Source: JALYOK01 sp963840785 (lineage in GTDB: Bacteria; Pseudomonadota; Gammaproteobacteria; Burkholderiales; JALYOK01). Taken from it: a stretch of 64,000 bases of DNA. The notes under the pieces are model-generated. The model was not told the origin of the DNA and did not search any database. It worked only from the letters and a program-made list of their open reading frames with translations. Shown here piece by piece: positions 7,402-16,019 of the stretch. The first letter of the stretch is position 1; each line of letters begins with the position of its first letter. The position numbers and the translations under genes are program-made. The stretch is from contig CAWJAF010000003.1 in the NCBI GenBank assembly GCA_963840785.1, positions 1 through 64,000 on the forward strand, in the 5' to 3' direction.

Positions 7402-8804
7402 TCGTCGCGCTTTGGTTGTTTGCGAGCCTGCAGGGTCGTACCCATTGCGTGGTAGGCCGATTGATCGTCCTGTTTTGTTTCGGTCGCAACGCCCCAATCG
7501 AGTTCTTGGTCTTGCACATATCGCTTACCGAGCTGCCATGCGATTTGCGCTCGCGCAAGTTCGACACCGAGATAAAACGCGTGGCTGCCATCTTGCTCCA
7601 AATTAAGGTGAGGGAAGATTGCAAACGGATCTTGCGCCGTATAAAAACCGTCGCGATTATAGGCATGCAACCCTACTTCACTTACTTGTACTCGAAAACT
7701 CGGATCCTTGATAGCTGCGGCAACGTTACGAATCTCCGCTTCCGTGTCTGGGAACGGCTTTCGCCCGTGGGTGGTAAGGAGCGCCGCAGAGTAGTCTTTG
7801 GGCAAGCTCATATCCTCCCGTGCCGCAAACATCATTCCACGCGCCGCGTCTGCTTCACGCACGGCGCGGCGCGCATGGGGACTTACCTCGGTGGTTAATA
7901 TCGAGCGAATACCCAGCTCGGAAACGATGCCCATTAATATCGCATTGATTCCGCTGGTATCGGCGTCCGTCAGTTCGGTCAGATTTCCCACACCCATCAT
8001 TATTTCTATTTCGGGAAATCGCTCACGCAGCGCCTGGTAGCGCAGAATGGATCGAGTAAATCCGAAGTGAATAGGATCGAGAATAGCGTCAGCGATAAAA
8101 CGTCGGTTTTTCGCTTCAAGCAGTTCAACTGAACGATACAACGATGCCGAATCGCCAGGTTCACCGGGAATCAAAATAGGGATCGAATCAACTTCTTCTG
8201 CGACCCACAGCGTATCTTCTTTCAAACTTAAAAGATAATCGGCGCCCGCCTTCCCTCCTCGCAACAATTCTTTCGGATCAACGGAATCAACGCTGACCTT
8301 ACAGCCCGCGACTTTAAGCGCTTTGATCGCGTCTTCCAAATGCGGAAACGCCACATCGGGTAAACAGCCAAGATCAATCACATCCGCGCCGTCGCGCCGA
8401 AAGCGAGCCGCGCGCTGAAGAATTGCGGCTATGTCCAATTGCGTCGCATCGACAATCTCGGCGAAAATCATCACGTCGTGTCTAGATAGGTCTCGACGTT
8501 TACTTTTCTTGCCAAAAAATTCCGGCAAATCCTTTAACTCTTCAGGGCCACGTTCGAACGCGACACCATAGTGTTGCGTTAGTGCTTGCAAGTCACCGCG
8601 ACAGCGGCCGGGCACCACTATTCGCGTCGCACTTCCGGTATCTGTTACGCGACGACGAATCAAATCTTCAGTCATGAGTCCGGCAACATTGATGCCGATA
8701 TTGCGCACCTCGTATCCGAAAGTAAACGCATCCATACTTTCAAGCACGCGTTGTAAACTTTTCTCGGCAAGTTTGCCGGTTAGAAAGAGAATATGTTCAG
8801 TCAC
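7398..8804 (-). CDS. Dihydropteroate synthase-like protein of the H4MPT set
   Basis: A 468-residue protein matching the large pterin-binding-domain protein found in methylotroph H4MPT clusters. An N-terminal domain of about 130 residues precedes a dihydropteroate-synthase-like barrel: VMIFAEIVDATQLDIAAIL, DGADVIDLGCLPDVAFP, CKVSVDSVDPKELLRGGKAGADY, FGFTRSILRYQALRERFPEIEIMMGVGNLTELT. By analogy it should bind a pterin and act in the condensation that builds the methanopterin core, but it is unlike folate-pathway FolP in length and detail. It lies 15 bases after the aldo/keto reductase and overlaps DUF447 by four bases. Confidence 0.8.
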   Translation of the reverse strand: MTEHILFLTGKLAEKSLQRVLESMDAFTFGYEVRNIGINVAGLMTEDLIRRRVTDTGSATRIVVPGRCRGDLQALTQHYGVAFERGPEELKDLPEFFGKKSKRRDLSRHDVMIFAEIVDATQLDIAAILQRAARFRRDGADVIDLGCLPDVAFPHLEDAIKALKVAGCKVSVDSVDPKELLRGGKAGADYLLSLKEDTLWVAEEVDSIPILIPGEPGDSASLYRSVELLEAKNRRFIADAILDPIHFGFTRSILRYQALRERFPEIEIMMGVGNLTELTDADTSGINAILMGIVSELGIRSILTTEVSPHARRAVREADAARGMMFAAREDMSLPKDYSAALLTTHGRKPFPDTEAEIRNVAAAIKDPSFRVQVSEVGLHAYNRDGFYTAQDPFAIFPHLNLEQDGSHAFYLGVELARAQIAWQLGKRYVQDQELDWGVATETKQDDQSAYHAMGTTLQARKQPKRDE

Positions 8805-8819
8805 GAAAATGCGTGGGCG

Positions 8820-9758
8820 CTATATCGATTCGAAATACGCAGCCATTTTACGGCGCATAGCGTCGTCGGGTAAGCGCCCATGTCCGGCCGCCATATTGTC
8901 GACGAGATGTTTCGGATTTCGCGTGGCGGGAATAACACAGGTAACCGTGGGATGACCCAAAATATACTTCAAGAAAAACTGACCCCAACTCATGCAATCG
9001 ATTTCCCGCGCCCAATCGGGTAGCGATTTACCTTTGACTTTGTTAAATATTGCCCCGTTTGCATAGGGACGATTGGCGATCACCGCCGTGCCCGAATCCG
9101 CAGCCATTTTAAGTATGCGTTGCTCAGCCTCGCGTTCGAAAATGGAATAATTCAATTGAACGAAGTCTATTTCAGCAGACTGGATCATTTGCTCCAACGC
9201 GCCGTACGATCCTGCGTGATAGTGGGTGACACCGAGGTATTTGATCTTGCCGGATTTCTTCCAATCACGCAGCGTGGCAAGATGGGTTTTAGCATCTTGC
9301 AAGTTATGAACTTGCATCAGTTCGATTTTTTCGCGTCGTAATTTTTTCAGCGACTCTTTCATCTGCGATATGCCCGATTCGCGCCCGCTGGTCCACACCT
9401 TTGTTGCGATCCAAAGTTTTTCGTTGACCTGTAGGTCGGTCGATAAATCGCCGATGACCGTTTCCGCGCGGCCGTACATCGGCGAGCTATCAACGATCGT
9501 ACCACCGAGTTCAACGAAACGTTTGAGGACTTCTTTCGCCGAATCGCGATCGCCTTTGTCGTTACCGATATCGAACGCGTCGTAGGTTCCCAGGCCTATT
9601 ACCGGCAACGCTTCGCCGCTTTTCGGAATCATGCGCACAATTGGATTGACAACTTCGCTCATAGCAAATTTTCCGAACCCCAGCGCGGCCAGACCGATGC
9701 CGACCGTTTGCAAACAGCGACGGCGCGATTGCTTCGACCAATATTCATTCTCGTCCAT
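8820..9758 (-). CDS. Aldo/keto reductase with a twin-arginine-like leader
   Basis: A 312-residue protein from the ATG at 9758. The N-terminus SKQSRRRCLQTVGIGLAALGF resembles a Tat signal, so export to the periplasm is likely. The aldo/keto reductase barrel is shown by GLGTYDAFD, VDSSPMYGRAE (active-site Asp and Tyr), LWIATKVW (Lys), MQVHNLQDAKTHL (His) and YLGVTHYHAGSYG. NAD(P)H-linked periplasmic reductases are uncommon, so the actual substrate is unclear. It is the first gene of the minus-strand operon with three cofactor genes; whether it takes part in that pathway is unknown. Confidence 0.8.
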   Translation of the reverse strand: MDENEYWSKQSRRRCLQTVGIGLAALGFGKFAMSEVVNPIVRMIPKSGEALPVIGLGTYDAFDIGNDKGDRDSAKEVLKRFVELGGTIVDSSPMYGRAETVIGDLSTDLQVNEKLWIATKVWTSGRESGISQMKESLKKLRREKIELMQVHNLQDAKTHLATLRDWKKSGKIKYLGVTHYHAGSYGALEQMIQSAEIDFVQLNYSIFEREAEQRILKMAADSGTAVIANRPYANGAIFNKVKGKSLPDWAREIDCMSWGQFFLKYILGHPTVTCVIPATRNPKHLVDNMAAGHGRLPDDAMRRKMAAYFESI

Positions 9759-9853
9759 AACAATAAAAGTTTTTGGTGAGCCGGTATTGTAGCCGCACTC
9801 GTGCGAGTTAGTGCGCGGCTTGGCACGAGATGCCGCGCAAAAATGGCATCGAG

Positions 9854-9905
9854 CCACGAGGCTCGTGGATAATGGCTTGCAGGCCATACCTTGCCAGGAG
9901 GCAAG
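9854..9905. repeat. Three consecutive short hairpins (REP-like intergenic repeat)
   Basis: Three inverted repeats follow each other: CCACGAG-G-CTCGTGG (9854-9868), ATGGC...GCCAT (about 9872-9887) and CTTGCC-AGGA-GGCAAG (9890-9905). The last shares its core with the hairpin at 50525-50563 (24 of 31 positions by eye around GGCAAGCAGGA). It lies upstream of the reductase start. This looks like a dispersed palindromic repeat rather than a terminator, since no T-run follows. Confidence 0.55.
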
Positions 9906-9970
9906 CAGGACGACCGTATCTGGCACGGATGATTTATCACTTTAACCGGCCGACGCGTTACACTTACGCT

Positions 9971-10219
9971 ATGCGAATCATCGGTAAGCAAAATCGAAAT
10001 AAAATCGAGCTCGATCCGGTCATCGCTTACCGGCGTAGGCGTCGATTGGATTTGATGTTGCGCGCTGTGAACCCGGCTCGGCCGTCCAGCGTAACATGCG
10101 GTACTCATGCTGAATTTCAACGCCTGGACGAATTGCGAATGATTGAGGTGGCGCGGCGCGTGAATGACCCGTCGGTGCGTGGAATAAAACCTGTTATTGA
10201 GCCTCTTAAAAATAAATGA
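9971..10219 (+). CDS. Small hypothetical protein (82 aa)
   Basis: An 82-residue basic open frame starting MRIIGKQNRNKIELDPVIAY. It has an arginine cluster (RRRRRLDLMLRAV) and no membrane segment or recognisable domain. No strong ribosome site is visible before the ATG. It stands alone between the aldo/keto reductase and a palindromic repeat. I do not recognise it; it may be a real small gene or a chance frame. Confidence 0.3.
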   Translation: MRIIGKQNRNKIELDPVIAYRRRRRLDLMLRAVNPARPSSVTCGTHAEFQRLDELRMIEVARRVNDPSVRGIKPVIEPLKNK

Positions 10220-10242
10220 TGGTTTTTTTGCTAACGACGCCT

Positions 10243-10326
10243 ACCCTCACCCCTCCCCTCTCCCGCAGAGCGGGAGAGGGAGTAAAGTCCCCTCGCCCCT
10301 TTGGGGAGAGGGGTGGGGGTGAGGGG
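10243..10326. repeat. Large C/T- and G/A-rich palindromic intergenic repeat
   Basis: An 84-base element whose left end CCCTCACCCCTCCCCTCTCC is the near complement of its right end (GGGGAGAGGGG then GTGGGGGTGAGGGG). It contains an inner hairpin CTCTCCCGC-AGA-GCGGGAGAG and a second hairpin around CCCCTTTGGGG. Elements of this type are scattered through intergenic DNA of many proteobacteria. It could also terminate transcription from either side. Confidence 0.7.
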
Positions 10327-10453
10327 CAAGCTGTCATTCGAATATACCACCCTCAATAGATAATCAAGTCCTGTCTCGAATCAAGCGCAAAAGATTCGAT
10401 AAAGCCGACTGACGGATCAAGTCGATCCGGGTTAAGTTATACTTCTGCGCACT

Positions 10454-10801
10454 ATGAATCCTCTCGATGCACTTCGTACTCAACTAGCGCAATTCGCTGA
10501 TGAACGCGATTGGGATCAATTTCATAATCCGAAAAATCTGGCGATGGCGTTGATCGCCGAAGCGGGCGAATTGGTCGAGCATTTCCAGTGGCTGTCGCCG
10601 CAACAAGCAGAGAATCTCTCGGCAGAAACTAAGGCGGAAGTCGCATTAGAAATCGCCGACGTATTGTTATTTTTGCTGCGGCTGGCGGATAAATTAGAGA
10701 TTGATCCCATCGCCGCAGCAGAACATAAAATGAAATTAAACGCGGAAAAATATCCGGTCGAAAAATCTAAAGGCAGCGCCAAGAAATATAATAGGTTGTA
10801 A
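10454..10801 (+). CDS. MazG-like nucleotide pyrophosphohydrolase
   Basis: A 115-residue all-alpha protein. The metal-binding pattern EAGELVEHFQW (EExxE-like helix) and the downstream EVALEIADVLLFLLRLAD (ExxD helix) are typical of the MazG/RS21-C6 dCTP pyrophosphatase family, which removes non-canonical or excess nucleotides. The length matches small single-domain members. Its stop overlaps the rlmJ start (TAATG), so the two are probably co-transcribed. Confidence 0.85.
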   Translation: MNPLDALRTQLAQFADERDWDQFHNPKNLAMALIAEAGELVEHFQWLSPQQAENLSAETKAEVALEIADVLLFLLRLADKLEIDPIAAAEHKMKLNAEKYPVEKSKGSAKKYNRL

Positions 10802-11643
10802 TGCTCGCTTACCGACATCTTTTCCACGCCGGCGGCTACGCCGATGTGTTCAAACATGCTTTGCTGACGGGCTTGATGCTTTCCCTGCGCAGTAAAGACA
10901 AACCTTATTTTTATCTCGATACGCACGCCGGGATCGGGCGCTACGATTTAAAGCACCCATGGGCAGAAAAAAATCGCGAGTTCGAGCATGGCATCGCATT
11001 GCTTCTGAAGCAAAAAGATTTTCCGTTGTCATTGACGGACTACGTAAAGCTCGTTCGCGCCGAAAATCCTGCCGGCGATTTACATTTTTATCCCGGATCG
11101 CCGCGCATCGCCCGCAAGTGGCTCAGGCCGGGCGATCGCATGGTATTAACAGAGCTCAATCGCGACGATTGCGCCGCAGCCACAAAGCTCTTCGTCGGAG
11201 ATCGGCAGGTGCACGTGCATTGCATGGATGCCTATCACGGTTTGAAAGCATTTCTGCCACCGCCCGAGCGGCGCGGCTTGGTGTTGATCGATTCGTCGTT
11301 CGATCGCTCGAAAGAATTTTCCCGCATCGCCGAAGCGTTGAGCGTCGCGTACAAGCGCTGGGCCACGGGATTCTATGCGATTTGGTATCCGTTAATGGAA
11401 CCCAGTGCGATGCTATCGTTTGATCGTGCGATTCTCGCAACCGGCATACGCAAAATTCTCAAAATCGATTTTGCGCTCGAAGATGACGATTGGGCGCTGA
11501 CCATGCGTGGCTGTGGCATGCTCATCGTCAACCCGCCGTGGCAATTTGAGGACGACGCGAAATCGATGTTGGATTGGTTGTGGCCGGTTTTGTCGGTAAA
11601 AAAAACGGGGGGGGTGTACGTTTCTTGGCTCGTACCGGAGTAA
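10801..11643 (+). CDS. rlmJ: 23S rRNA (adenine2030-N6)-methyltransferase
   Basis: A 280-residue protein with the RlmJ start MLAYRHLFHAGGYADVFKH, the cofactor-binding region YFYLDTHAGIGRYDL, and the catalytic region GLVLIDSSFDRSKEF (D/N-P-P-F-like position). The C-terminal NPPWQFEDDAKSMLDWLWP is also typical. It methylates A2030 of 23S rRNA. The length equals that of the E. coli enzyme. Directly after its stop lie remains of a toxin-antitoxin module. Confidence 0.9.
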   Translation: MLAYRHLFHAGGYADVFKHALLTGLMLSLRSKDKPYFYLDTHAGIGRYDLKHPWAEKNREFEHGIALLLKQKDFPLSLTDYVKLVRAENPAGDLHFYPGSPRIARKWLRPGDRMVLTELNRDDCAAATKLFVGDRQVHVHCMDAYHGLKAFLPPPERRGLVLIDSSFDRSKEFSRIAEALSVAYKRWATGFYAIWYPLMEPSAMLSFDRAILATGIRKILKIDFALEDDDWALTMRGCGMLIVNPPWQFEDDAKSMLDWLWPVLSVKKTGGVYVSWLVPE

Positions 11644-11651
11644 GGTAGGAA

Positions 11652-11843
11652 TTCGTTATCATAAAATTGGGCACGGCATTACAATTTGAAGCGTTGAGAT
11701 CGCGGTTTCACGTTCTGGCCAAGACCGACCAGCGCCTGCTACACCTAACGTTGACGTTGCAGCAAGCGGGCGCGAAGATCCGGGCGATCTCGTCCCGAGA
11801 CATGCACCGAAAGGAGCGAATAATTTATGAGCAAGCAGTCTAA
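11652..11843 (+). pseudogene. Truncated BrnT-like toxin fragment
   Basis: The frame ending at 11843 encodes a C-terminal piece: RFHVLAKTDQRLLHLTLT, then KIRAISSRDMHRKERIIYE. The last part matches the BrnT toxin ending (IRIISARxAxxxERxxYE). The first third of a normal BrnT (the FEWDxxKxxxNxxKHGVSF region) is missing, and no start codon is present between the rlmJ stop and the fragment. The last bases overlap the start of a CopG-type antitoxin, the usual arrangement. I read it as a toxin deleted at its 5' end. Confidence 0.6.
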
Positions 11844-12093
11844 AGTCGTACCGAAATTCGCCAGCGAGGCTGACGAACGAGTCTTCTGGGAAACGCACGA
11901 TTCGACCGATTATTTGGATTGGAGCAAGTCCCAGAAGGCAGTGCTACCCAATCTAAAACCAACCACGAAGACGATCTCGATGCGCTAGCCGCAGTATCTC
12001 CTGGATTCACTCAAAGCGGCGGCGAACGCCCGTGCTGTTCCTTACCAGTCACTGATCAAGGTTTGGCTGCAGGAAAAGCTTCCTAGTCACTAA
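11827..12093 (+). pseudogene. CopG-type antitoxin split by an amber codon
   Basis: The ATG at 11827 starts VPKFASEADERVFWETHDST then DYLDW and NLKPTTKTISMR, the typical N-terminus of the CopG antitoxin family paired with BrnT toxins. A TAG at 11986-11988 stops it after 53 residues. The same frame continues with PQYLLDSLKAAANARAVPYQ and SLIKVWLQEKL to the stop at 12091, the expected ribbon-helix-helix half. Families normally have leucine at the stop position (TTG to TAG is one change). The DNA-binding half would not be made. Confidence 0.75.
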
Positions 12094-12582
12094 AGCCGCA
12101 TTCAACTCCAGTTCATGAGGTCGCCGACCGGCCCGTAGCCGACCTACAACTTTCCCGACTACCGACATTCAAAACTAAAAAAGCAGCCGTTAACAACGGC
12201 AAAAAAGTTCAACTGATGAACAAATTGCACAATCAAATTCAGCACGACTTTCAATCAAAACGCGCGGGTTTCGAGATGCGATTGGGCAGGCACCCGGATT
12301 TACAATTGGGGTTGGTGAATACCGTGATCTGTCGGTACGCGGGGCAATTAAAAGAGCTATAAATATATAGCAATATCAATGTCTAATAATTGTATTATAA
12401 TAAAATACCTTAGAATACATTGTTTGATGTGGCTTTAAAAGGGACTTATTACTAGCTCCCAAATGAACCCCTGTCTGGCGTCGTCGTCTACGTGAGGGAC
12501 ATTGCTGCCCCGCGCTCGCCAGTCAGGACAATTGCGGGAAACAAGCCGCACACAACGTTCACCCCTGACTAGGGCGCTACTA
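12094..12582. other. Decayed intergenic stretch between antitoxin and chemoreceptor
   Basis: This stretch holds no gene I recognise. A 48-codon open frame at 12216-12362 (MNKLHNQIQHDFQSKR onward) shows no motif and could be a scrap of a lost gene. Bases 12360-12425 are very AT-rich (AATATATAG, TTGTATTATAATAAAA) and are the best place for a promoter, possibly for the chemoreceptor gene downstream. Confidence 0.4.
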
Positions 12583-14295
12583 ATGTTCGCAAGCTTAAAA
12601 GTATCTACGCGGTTTTTGTTGTTCACCATAATTTTGTCGTCCATTGGCATTTCACTTCTGGCTGCCAGTGCGCTTTATGGCATGAGCCAAATTCGTTCGT
12701 CGGCCGAGGCTGCCATGGCCGGCGTCGAACGCATGGAAGCCACTCAACAAATGGTGCGAACCGTTCAGCTTCATTTTGGCACCCAGCTATTGGAGTGGAA
12801 AAATCTATTGCTACGGGGCGTACGCGGTGGTGACGAGGCGGCGCTGCAAAAAGCCTTAGAACAGTTCAGCGCCGAAGAGCAGGGTGTGCAGGCAACTTTG
12901 AAAGAATTGGAGCGGGCAACTCGCGGATTGGACGCTCAAGAAATCGCAGTGAGTGCAACAATCGACAGTCACGCGAAGCTGGGCGCGAACTATCGTAAGG
13001 CGCTCGCCAATTATCAAACTGGCGGCGTTTTCGAAGTCGACAATCAGGTAAAAGTTTTGGACCACCAGGTGAGCGAAGGTATTGAGCGCATCGCCAAACA
13101 AGTAGTGGTGATGCAACGCAAGGCGAAGGCACGAGAAGTTCAGTCGTTTAGCGCGATGTATGAGGCGCAAAAACGTTGGCTGTTATTGCTTGGTACGGGG
13201 GTGTTTCTTGCGCTCGTCGGCATGATCTGGTGGGTAACTTTGAGCGTGACAAAACCGATTGGCCAGGTTTTGCGTGCCACGGAGGATTTGCGCGTCGGTG
13301 AAGGTGATCTGACCTATCGTTTACCCAGTCTGGGCGGTGAATTCGATCAAATCGCGATGTCCTTGAATGGTTTCGTTAAAAAAATTCACGATATTCTGTT
13401 TAAGATTCGCACCTCGACGGAAACGGTGAGCATGGCAGCCCACGAAATCAGTGCCGGTGGCGTCGACCTGTCGAGTCGGGCCGAACAACAGGCGGCGACT
13501 TTGGAAGAAACCGTCTCGACGATGGAAGAACTCACGGCGAGCGTTAACCAAAGCGCCGGTAGTTTTGATCGGGCGAATCAGCTTGCCCGGCAGGCAAGCC
13601 ATGTGGCGGATCAGGGCGGTACGATCGTTAAGCAAGTCAAGCGCAACATGGACGAGATCGATAGCAGCGCCAAACGCATCGCCGACATTAGCGGCGCGAT
13701 CGATGGTATTGCGTTTCAGACCAACATCCTGGCATTGAACGCTGCCGTTGAGGCTGCCCGGGCCGGAGATCAAGGCCGCGGTTTTGCGGTGGTGGCGACA
13801 GAGGTGCGCCAGCTTGCGCATCGCAGCGCTTCTGCGGCGAAGGAAATCAAATCGTTGATCGCGGAATCCATCGACAAAGCGAAAGAAGGCAATCGCCTTG
13901 TAGGGGAAGCAGAGCGGACTATGGTCGAGATTGTTCAGGCGACCGGCCAAGTGAGTCAAATCATGGCGGAGGTGACCTCTTCGGCGCGAGAACAATCGCG
14001 CGGCATCGATCAAATTAACGAAGCGCTGTTCCAGATGAATACCAGCGTTCAGCAAAACGCCGCCGTCGTCGAAGAGGCCGCGGCTGCGGCCGAATCCCAG
14101 AAGATCCAGGCTCAGAAGTTGTTAGCGGAAGTCAGTGTATTTAAATTGAGAGGCGATTCAACTGGCGTTCCCCGTGCGTATGCGAAAGCGAAGGGAACGA
14201 CACGGGCGATACCGCAGCGTGAGGCGGTGCTAGCTCGGCCGCGTCCGGTGTTATCGCCGATAAATGCAGCTGGCGAAGATTGGCAGGAGTTTTAA
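12583..14295 (+). CDS. Methyl-accepting chemotaxis protein
   Basis: A 570-residue chemoreceptor from the ATG at 12583 (MFASLKVSTRFLLFTIIL); a longer frame upstream lacks family similarity. Transmembrane helix 1 is at about residues 10-33, a helical periplasmic sensor of about 160 residues follows (four-helix-bundle type), and helix 2 is near 198-220. A HAMP domain (VTKPIGQVLRATEDLRVGEG) leads into the signalling hairpin, whose tip matches the family (GIAFQTNILALNAAVEAARA, GRGFAVVATEVRQLAHRSA). It would sense a periplasmic ligand and control CheA. No other chemotaxis gene is in the window. Confidence 0.9.
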   Translation: MFASLKVSTRFLLFTIILSSIGISLLAASALYGMSQIRSSAEAAMAGVERMEATQQMVRTVQLHFGTQLLEWKNLLLRGVRGGDEAALQKALEQFSAEEQGVQATLKELERATRGLDAQEIAVSATIDSHAKLGANYRKALANYQTGGVFEVDNQVKVLDHQVSEGIERIAKQVVVMQRKAKAREVQSFSAMYEAQKRWLLLLGTGVFLALVGMIWWVTLSVTKPIGQVLRATEDLRVGEGDLTYRLPSLGGEFDQIAMSLNGFVKKIHDILFKIRTSTETVSMAAHEISAGGVDLSSRAEQQAATLEETVSTMEELTASVNQSAGSFDRANQLARQASHVADQGGTIVKQVKRNMDEIDSSAKRIADISGAIDGIAFQTNILALNAAVEAARAGDQGRGFAVVATEVRQLAHRSASAAKEIKSLIAESIDKAKEGNRLVGEAERTMVEIVQATGQVSQIMAEVTSSAREQSRGIDQINEALFQMNTSVQQNAAVVEEAAAAAESQKIQAQKLLAEVSVFKLRGDSTGVPRAYAKAKGTTRAIPQREAVLARPRPVLSPINAAGEDWQEF

Positions 14296-14321
14296 AGCAG
14301 CCGGAACCGGCAAGTCATTCG

Positions 14322-14678
14322 CTAGCTTTTCTTCAGCGAATCCAGAAACGAAATGACGTCGTTGATATTTTCGTTCGAAAGCTCGTCTTCCCATGGCGGC
14401 ATCGCCTGCGAGAGACCAAAGCTTTCGCTACCTTTGCGTATCATCTTTTCCTGGTAGTCACTGGGCATACGGCTTTGGACAAGATTTGCAGGCGGCGTTT
14501 GCAGCTTCGCGGCACGTTGGCCATTCCCTTCGCCGCTCACGCCGTGGCAAGAAACGCAGTAGGTGTAATAGACCTTAGATCCGCGCTCAACGGCGATGGC
14601 TTTGCCTTCCTGGCCAGCCAATGCGCTTGCGCTTGCTAACGCTACCGCGGCGCACAACGCGGTTTTGCAAAAAGTCAT
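14322..14678 (-). CDS. Periplasmic mono-haem cytochrome c
   Basis: A 118-residue class I cytochrome c. Residues 1-21 form a signal peptide ending ASALA. The haem site is CVSCH at about residue 41, and the axial methionine is probably in SQAMPPWEDELS. It carries electrons in the periplasm. It is the last gene of a minus-strand group with a blue copper protein (overlapping start) and a di-haem peroxidase, and it could be the electron donor to the peroxidase. Confidence 0.85.
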   Translation of the reverse strand: MTFCKTALCAAVALASASALAGQEGKAIAVERGSKVYYTYCVSCHGVSGEGNGQRAAKLQTPPANLVQSRMPSDYQEKMIRKGSESFGLSQAMPPWEDELSNENINDVISFLDSLKKS

Positions 14679-14998
14679 TTGCTGACCTCAACAATCATTT
14701 TCATGTTCGGATGAATGGCGCATTCCACTTCGACTACGCCTGGCTTTTCGAATGTCACAGTCTTAGTTTTGCCTTGAGCGTAGGAACCTAAGTCAAATGT
14801 TTTCGAGTCGGACATGGAGAAGACATTGTGGAAAAATTTGTCCGAATTGCGGAACGTGACAGTATCGCCAGCCTTGATGTTGAGCTGAGCTACCGAAAAG
14901 TTTTTTTCTTTCTGATCGACCGTATATTCGGCAGCTTTTACCGATAAGCCTGTCGGCAAGAACAGCCCCGCTAGCACAAGTTTTTCATACAGTTTCAT
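14675..14998 (-). CDS. Cupredoxin (plastocyanin/pseudoazurin-like blue copper protein)
   Basis: A 107-residue secreted protein with a signal peptide ending near VKAA. Copper ligands are visible: His in KFFHNVF and Cys, His and Met in VECAIHPNMKM, the C-H-M cluster of type 1 copper sites. Such proteins shuttle electrons in the periplasm. I use the ATG at 14998 because it begins directly with the signal peptide. It lies 16 bases after the peroxidase gene and overlaps the cytochrome c start by four bases. Confidence 0.85.
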   Translation of the reverse strand: MKLYEKLVLAGLFLPTGLSVKAAEYTVDQKEKNFSVAQLNIKAGDTVTFRNSDKFFHNVFSMSDSKTFDLGSYAQGKTKTVTFEKPGVVEVECAIHPNMKMIVEVSK

Positions 14999-15014
14999 TG
15001 CATTGACTCCAGGT

Positions 15015-16019
15015 TTATTGCGGTAATTGGGGAAGGGCAACTTGTATCGGCTTGCCGGTCAGCGTTTTCATGAACGCGACAACGTCGGCTTTTTCCTGCG
15101 CGCTCAGATTCAGCGGCGTCATATTTGGACTCAGATTCTCGGTTACATCGCCACCGCGATCATAGTGATCTACGACTTCTTCTAGCGTGCGATACAGCCC
15201 GTTGTGCATATAAGGCGCAGTCAGCGCAACATCGCGGAGTGTCGGGGTTTTAAACGCGCCTTTGTTGATCGCAACTTTCTTCACGGCAAATCGACCCGGA
15301 TCGACCTCATCGCTCGCCGGTTTTACTCCGATATTATGAAAACCGTTGTCGGTAAAATTAAATCCTTCGTGGCAGGTCGTGCATTTTGCTTTGCCTTCAA
15401 AGAGCCCGAAGCCACGTTTCGCTGATTCGCTGACGGCATCTTTCTCACCCTTGCGCCAGCGGTCGAATGATGACTCTCCGCACAAAATTGTGCGCTCATA
15501 TGCCGCCAAGGCCTTCGCAATGGTGGAAGGGGCAATGCCTTCTCCAGGATAAGCTTCATCAAATTCTTTGCGATAACCTTCGATGGCGGACAACTCTTGC
15601 ACCAGTTCCGTCAGATCTTGATTCATCTCGCCCTTTTCCTGAATCGGGCCAAGGGCTTGCTGCTCAAGGGTGGAGAAACGTCCGTCCCACATCTGAATAT
15701 TGTTGAACGCAACGTTCACGATGGTCGGCGTGCTGCGCTTAAGCATCCCCATGCCGTGGCCGATGGCGCGCGGGAGGCCGTCAGACCAACCTAGCCCCGG
15801 ATTATGGCAGCTCGCGCAACTAATCCAGTTCGAGCCGGAAAGTCTCGGATCAAAAAACAGTTTTTTGCCCAGCTCCGTTCGCTCGATTGCCGGTTGATTG
15901 TCTTTGGGGGAGGGCGCAACGTCGGGACGCAGATAGGGATCTTGCCCAATCGCTATGGCCTGGAACGTCGCCAGACTCGCTAATGCAATCAGCGCAACTA
16001 TTTTCGTGGTCTGAAACAT
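15015..16019 (-). CDS. Di-haem cytochrome c peroxidase / MauG family
   Basis: A 334-residue periplasmic protein from the ATG at 16019, which begins a clean signal peptide. Two haem sites are present: CASCHNPGLGWSD and, later, CTTCHEGFNFTDNG. TPTIVNVAFNNIQMWDGR is the family signature between them, and APYMHNGLYRTLEEVVDHYD lies near the end. These enzymes reduce hydrogen peroxide with electrons from cytochromes or cupredoxins, or act like MauG on a protein partner. The clustered cytochrome c and cupredoxin suggest a small peroxide-detoxifying chain; the MauG alternative cannot be excluded. Confidence 0.85.
   Translation of the reverse strand: MFQTTKIVALIALASLATFQAIAIGQDPYLRPDVAPSPKDNQPAIERTELGKKLFFDPRLSGSNWISCASCHNPGLGWSDGLPRAIGHGMGMLKRSTPTIVNVAFNNIQMWDGRFSTLEQQALGPIQEKGEMNQDLTELVQELSAIEGYRKEFDEAYPGEGIAPSTIAKALAAYERTILCGESSFDRWRKGEKDAVSESAKRGFGLFEGKAKCTTCHEGFNFTDNGFHNIGVKPASDEVDPGRFAVKKVAINKGAFKTPTLRDVALTAPYMHNGLYRTLEEVVDHYDRGGDVTENLSPNMTPLNLSAQEKADVVAFMKTLTGKPIQVALPQLPQ

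Noticed and set aside
13321..14055. Antisense frame of 244 codons inside the chemoreceptor gene
   Set aside because: It mirrors the highly biased MCP signalling domain codons and has no domain of its own.
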